Assembly (NCBI GenBank): GCA_964345075.1
Contig: CAYFPS010000005.1
Coordinates: 1-64,000 of the forward strand
DNA length: 64,000 bases
Source of the DNA: CAYFPS01 sp964345075
GTDB lineage: Bacteria > CAIWAD01
Reading direction: 5' to 3'
Position numbers and translations under genes: made by a program. Shown in pieces: positions 61,051-64,000 of this stretch. Position 1 is the stretch's first letter, and each line of letters starts with the position of its first letter. The notes beneath the pieces were generated by a model that saw nothing but the letters and a program-made list of their open reading frames with translations, was not told the origin of the DNA and made no database searches.

Positions 61051-63622
61051 GGGCAGGCCCTTTCAGGCAGCGGTTTCGATCCTGCTTCATGGGAAGGCGT
61101 GTTCGCATGACGCCATCGAACTGTCGCAGGGCCGATGCCACGGCTGCCGCTGTTGGAACCAGACCAATTTCCCCGATTCCCTTGACGCCGTATCCGCCGA
61201 TCGGATCGGGCTCCTCAATCAGGATCACCTTCATGGGAGGCGTTTCGTGGGCGCGCAGGACTCCCACATCCTTCAGCCGCAGCGAGTCAGGTTGCCCATC
61301 GGTACAGGGAAAGTCTTCACTGAGTGCGTAGCCCAGCCCCATGTGCAGGCTGCCTTCAAGTTGCCCGACACAGGAAGCAGGATTGATCGCGCGACCAACA
61401 TCATGTGCTGCAACAAGCTCTGTGATACGTCCGGATTCATTCATCAGGACCAGCTGCGCCGCATAGCTGAAGGTCATGTGCGTGACCGGGTTTTCCACAT
61501 CTGCTCCGGGCTTGGTCGTGATACTGCAATGAAATTCGCCGTTGAATTCCATTCCGGCCAGGCGGGAAAGCTCCTGCTCCCCCAGAGCTGCTGCCAGTTT
61601 GCGAGCAGCGTCTCCAGCAGCGGCACCCGCCAGTGCAGTGGCGCGAGAAGCTGTTGTCATGCCGCATAACAGCGCTTCTTCCGAGCGTGTGGCCACATCC
61701 ATGATGGCAACCGGCAGACCTGTCTCCTCTGCAACAATCTGTCGCAGAATTGTGAAGAGCCCCTGCCCCATTTCAGTAAAACCGGTGTTGACTTCGAGCC
61801 TGCCTTGATCTGTCACACGAATCCGGACTCTGCCCGAATCCGTCATACCGTTGCCAATGCCCGTATTCTTGATGCCCAGCGCAAGACCGGCACCGGGATG
61901 CTCGCGATAGATTTCCTCCACCGCATCGAGACAACGCTCCAGCCCGCGAACACTTTCATTCATGATCTGGCCTGTGGCAAAGCGCAGGCCCGGGCGCAGA
62001 ATGTTCTTCCTGCGAATCTCAAAGCGGTCGATACCGGTGCGCTCAGCAAGCTCATCCAGCAGGCTTTCAATGGCGAATGCTGCCTGGTTGACACCAAATC
62101 CGCGCATGGCACCACAGGGCGGGTTGTTCGTATACGCGGCCCGGGCCTCAACGTCCACAGCCGGGACATGGTAGGGACCGCAACTGTGTCCGGCCGCCCG
62201 CTCGAGGACTTTTGCCCCGACACTGGCGTAAGCGCCTGTATCACCGATCATGCGAATCCGCGCAGCCTTCAGCATGCCACCTGCATCGGCAGCAAGTTCA
62301 TAGTGCATGCGAATCGGATGTCGCTTGGGATGCAGGCGCAGGCTTTCTTCCCTGCTGAGCGCGCAGTGAACGGGCTCGCCTGCAAGCCATGCCGCCAACG
62401 CCGTCTGCCCCTGAATGGAAAGGTCTTCCTTGCCGCCAAAGGCTCCGCCATTGGGAACCAGTTCGACGAGTACCTTGTCCATGGGCAAGTTCAGGATAGC
62501 CGCAATCTGCCTGGCATCATCGTGTACGCCCTGCCCCTGACTGTATACATGCAAGCCGCCGTCGACAGGCCTTGCAAGGCAAGCCTCAGGCTCCAGGAAG
62601 GCGTGTTCGATTCGCTGAGTCTCAAAGGTTCCCGTGATACAATGATCAGCATCGCTCAGCTTCGCTTCGACATCTCCGCGCCGAAAGAAGCTTGCATCCA
62701 GCAGGTTTCCCTTTTCGTGTATGCGTGCTGCACCTGAATCGAACGCAGCTTCCGGATCACAGACAGGCTCAAGCAGCTCCCAGCGGGCCACCAGCGCCTG
62801 ACGAGCCTGTCGGGCCTGATGGCGGCTCTTGGCGACAACCACCGCCAGCACATCGCCCACACAGCGTGTCTCTTCACCCACCGCGACCATCAGTGGCCAG
62901 TCCTGCACAATCAGACCGTTATAGCGCTGACCGGGAATGTCCTCCCAGGTGTACACGGCAACAACACCGTCCTGCTGCTGAACAGGAGCAACATCAAGGG
63001 CAAGCAGACGGGCCCGGGGGTGGGGCGAGAAAACCAGCGCCGCATGGAGCATGTCTTTACCGGCCATGTCGGCCACAAAGGGTCGCTCGCCCAGAGCCAG
63101 GGCTTCCGCGCGGTATCTGGGCAGCCCGGCTCCGATGCCTTCACTGTCTGCGGGCGCTTGTGATTCGCCGCTGGCGGCGCGCTTGATAGCCCGCTCGATA
63201 CTCTTGTAGCCCGTGCAGCGGCAGAGATGTCCTTTCAGGGCACTTTGTATACGCCCTGCATCCGGCGTCGGATTATTCTTCAGCAAGGCGTGGGTTCGCA
63301 TGGCAATGCCGGGAGTGCAAAATCCACATTGTACGGCCTGCTCGTCGGCAAAAGCACGCGCAAGCAATTTGCGCTCGGCATCGCTCAAGCCCTCCAGAGT
63401 TGTGACTTCCTTGCCTTCAATTCTGCAGGGTTTGGTCTTGCAGGCCAGCACGGGTCGACCGTCAATCAGGACCGTGCAACAACCGCAAATCCCCTCTGGT
63501 GAACAGCCATCCTTGATTGAGCGTATGCCTGCCTCTTCCCGCAGCAGTTCAAGCAGGTTGCGCCCATCGTCGGCAGGCAGACTGCAGGGCTTTCCATTAA
63601 GTTGAAACTCCACACGACTCAA
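61043..63622 (-). CDS. xdhD: Selenium-dependent xanthine dehydrogenase type, fused 2Fe-2S and molybdopterin subunits
   Basis: An 859-residue molybdenum hydroxylase. Residues 1-150 hold two 2Fe-2S clusters (CSPEGICGCC...C and CGFCTPG...CRCTG). The remainder is the molybdopterin part with GGAFGGKEDLSIQ, AMRGFGVNQAAFAIESLLDE, FTEMGQGLFTI and the catalytic glutamate in GVKGIGEIGLVPT. The fused layout and length match the Se-dependent xanthine dehydrogenase group; there is no FAD subunit in the operon. Start is TTG 63622, overlapping the mocA stop (TTGA) with AAGGAG upstream. Confidence 0.9.
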   Translation of the reverse strand: MSRVEFQLNGKPCSLPADDGRNLLELLREEAGIRSIKDGCSPEGICGCCTVLIDGRPVLACKTKPCRIEGKEVTTLEGLSDAERKLLARAFADEQAVQCGFCTPGIAMRTHALLKNNPTPDAGRIQSALKGHLCRCTGYKSIERAIKRAASGESQAPADSEGIGAGLPRYRAEALALGERPFVADMAGKDMLHAALVFSPHPRARLLALDVAPVQQQDGVVAVYTWEDIPGQRYNGLIVQDWPLMVAVGEETRCVGDVLAVVVAKSRHQARQARQALVARWELLEPVCDPEAAFDSGAARIHEKGNLLDASFFRRGDVEAKLSDADHCITGTFETQRIEHAFLEPEACLARPVDGGLHVYSQGQGVHDDARQIAAILNLPMDKVLVELVPNGGAFGGKEDLSIQGQTALAAWLAGEPVHCALSREESLRLHPKRHPIRMHYELAADAGGMLKAARIRMIGDTGAYASVGAKVLERAAGHSCGPYHVPAVDVEARAAYTNNPPCGAMRGFGVNQAAFAIESLLDELAERTGIDRFEIRRKNILRPGLRFATGQIMNESVRGLERCLDAVEEIYREHPGAGLALGIKNTGIGNGMTDSGRVRIRVTDQGRLEVNTGFTEMGQGLFTILRQIVAEETGLPVAIMDVATRSEEALLCGMTTASRATALAGAAAGDAARKLAAALGEQELSRLAGMEFNGEFHCSITTKPGADVENPVTHMTFSYAAQLVLMNESGRITELVAAHDVGRAINPASCVGQLEGSLHMGLGYALSEDFPCTDGQPDSLRLKDVGVLRAHETPPMKVILIEEPDPIGGYGVKGIGEIGLVPTAAAVASALRQFDGVMRTRLPMKQDRNRCLKGPARG

Positions 63623-64000
63623 GGTCTAGCTCCTTCCTGCTCCAGCCAGGCCGCCCACTCTTCAGGACGATTCAAGTTCAGGCGCGCATGGGGACAGAGT
63701 GCGCGGCTACGCGTGACACGCCCTTTTTCGGACCATTCACGCAGTTTGTAATCCAGTCGCCAGTTGGCAGATGCCGCCAACTCGGCAAGGGCAGGAGCGG
63801 TCAGGCCCACCGGGTGACCACCCTCTGCGGGAAGAACCGCCCATGTATCACGGCCCATAAGCGCTTCCCGGGCCATCAGCTTCCAGGATTCCGCAGAGGG
63901 CGCGGGTGTGTCCACAGGCAAAAGAAAAAGCAGGTCCGCAGAAGCGTGGTGCTGAAGTCCAAGTCGAATGGAATCCGCCATTGGCTTCTTTGCATCCGGC
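63619..64000 (-). CDS. mocA: Molybdenum cofactor cytidylyltransferase, C-terminal part (cut by window edge)
   Basis: The last 126 codons of a MobA/MocA-like nucleotidyltransferase; the frame runs open to the right edge as PDAKKPMADSIRLGLQ, the usual middle motif of the family, then LFLLPVDTPAPS (acidic metal-binding motif) and HPVGLTAP. Such proteins (E. coli MocA or YgfJ) attach CMP to the molybdopterin cofactor needed by the xanthine dehydrogenase encoded next. The N-terminal GGxSxRMG part lies outside the window. Confidence 0.85.
   Translation of the reverse strand, partial: PDAKKPMADSIRLGLQHHASADLLFLLPVDTPAPSAESWKLMAREALMGRDTWAVLPAEGGHPVGLTAPALAELAASANWRLDYKLREWSEKGRVTRSRALCPHARLNLNRPEEWAAWLEQEGARP

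Larger units (their letters stand above)
4911..63851. repeat. Iterated octamer TGTATCAC/GTGATACA, 64 dispersed copies
   Basis: Exact copies read by eye. TGTATCAC starts at 4969, 5128, 6573, 7188, 7730, 8766, 9232, 11523, 11885, 15406, 19257, 19674, 20408, 21323, 29068, 34467, 35971, 36298, 37466, 37526, 38193, 39244, 39868, 40451, 44508, 44990, 46142, 48966, 53561, 56695, 58371, 62237, 63844. GTGATACA starts at 4911, 5420, 6096, 6872, 8086, 11027, 13080, 15906, 19752, 20040, 21472, 26989, 33595, 34720, 38713, 40506, 40829, 42258, 45450, 46037, 47100, 48207, 48784, 50460, 52279, 53426, 55819, 57494, 59645, 60502, 62634. With equal base frequencies about two are expected on both strands together. 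All lie inside genes. Frequent flanks are a further G or C after TATCAC. Confidence 0.9.

Noticed and set aside
61043..63622. Selenocysteine codon in the xanthine dehydrogenase
   Set aside because: The frame has no internal TGA; selenium in this family is held as a labile ligand, not as selenocysteine.
4911..63851. Reading the iterated octamer as a CRISPR or as a REP/BIME element
   Set aside because: Copies are single, irregularly spaced, only 8 bases long, inside genes and without a palindrome or conserved spacer.
4911..63851. Reading the iterated octamer as Chi or KOPS
   Set aside because: Both orientations are equally frequent (33 and 31), whereas those elements are polarised along a replichore.
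1..64000. Mobile elements, tRNA or rRNA genes
   Set aside because: No transposase, integrase or phage protein frames, no terminal inverted repeats and no tRNA-like cloverleaf were found on reading through the intergenic regions.

Overview
The window is a dense, almost entirely minus-strand stretch of a GC-rich bacterial genome; only one convincing gene (28280-28783) lies on the plus strand. Secreted proteins ending in FNPFNP-type sorting domains, a PorE-like OmpA protein and a short primary sigma factor of the Bacteroidota/Chlorobiota type point to the FCB superphylum, probably an uncultured lineage with a type IX secretion system (T9SS). A run of ten Ns at 50283-50292 shows this is a scaffold, probably metagenome-derived. 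I saw no rRNA, tRNA, insertion sequence, prophage or CRISPR array.

Layout, left to right. 1-3.8 kb: small secreted proteins, two families alternating in tandem and running off the left edge. 3.8-8.5 kb: an FAD oxidoreductase, a beta-propeller/TonB-like secreted protein and an Omp85-type barrel. 8.5-12.2 kb: nucleoside salvage (cdd, udk, tdk, nupC, punA). 12.3-16.1 kb: housekeeping genes (family 4 uracil-DNA glycosylase, coaBC, rpoZ, gmk, yicC). 16.2-21.7 kb: primary sigma factor, DegQ protease, a coiled-coil protein, NamZ-type muramidase and DacB, a cell-envelope group. 21.7-28.2 kb: a 1396-residue secreted T9SS cargo with cohesin-like and dockerin-like segments, then the PorE-like protein. 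28.3-29.7 kb: a YbjN-like protein, a TlpA-like lipoprotein and thioredoxin. 29.8-32.6 kb: a 947-residue TPR protein.

32.7-51.5 kb is one tightly coupled surface-glycan operon, most junctions being 1-4 nt ATGA, GTGA or TGATG overlaps. It combines a legionaminic-acid-like nonulosonate pathway (LegC, PtmE-like, LegG, LegI, LegF) and a formyltransferase with glycosyltransferases (two GT9, two CgeB-like, one triple-domain giant) and a Maf/DUF115 flagellin glycosyltransferase. A role in flagellin or surface-layer glycosylation is the natural reading, though no flagellin is present here. 51.7-64 kb is a second operon matching the anaerobic purine/urate catabolism set known from E. coli yge-ygf and gut anaerobes: ygeW, ygeY, ssnA, hydA, ygfK, selenium-type xdhD and mocA, but with two other PLP enzymes instead of a recognisable ygeX.

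The most unusual signal cuts across all regions. The octamer TGTATCAC (reverse GTGATACA) occurs 64 times by my reading, about evenly in both orientations, where about two copies are expected. It lies inside genes, in every reading frame that avoids a stop, forces otherwise A/T-ending codons, and is absent from the genes most likely to be highly expressed or secreted. It behaves like a DNA-level iterated element (uptake-sequence, HIP1 or methylation-site type) rather than a protein motif.
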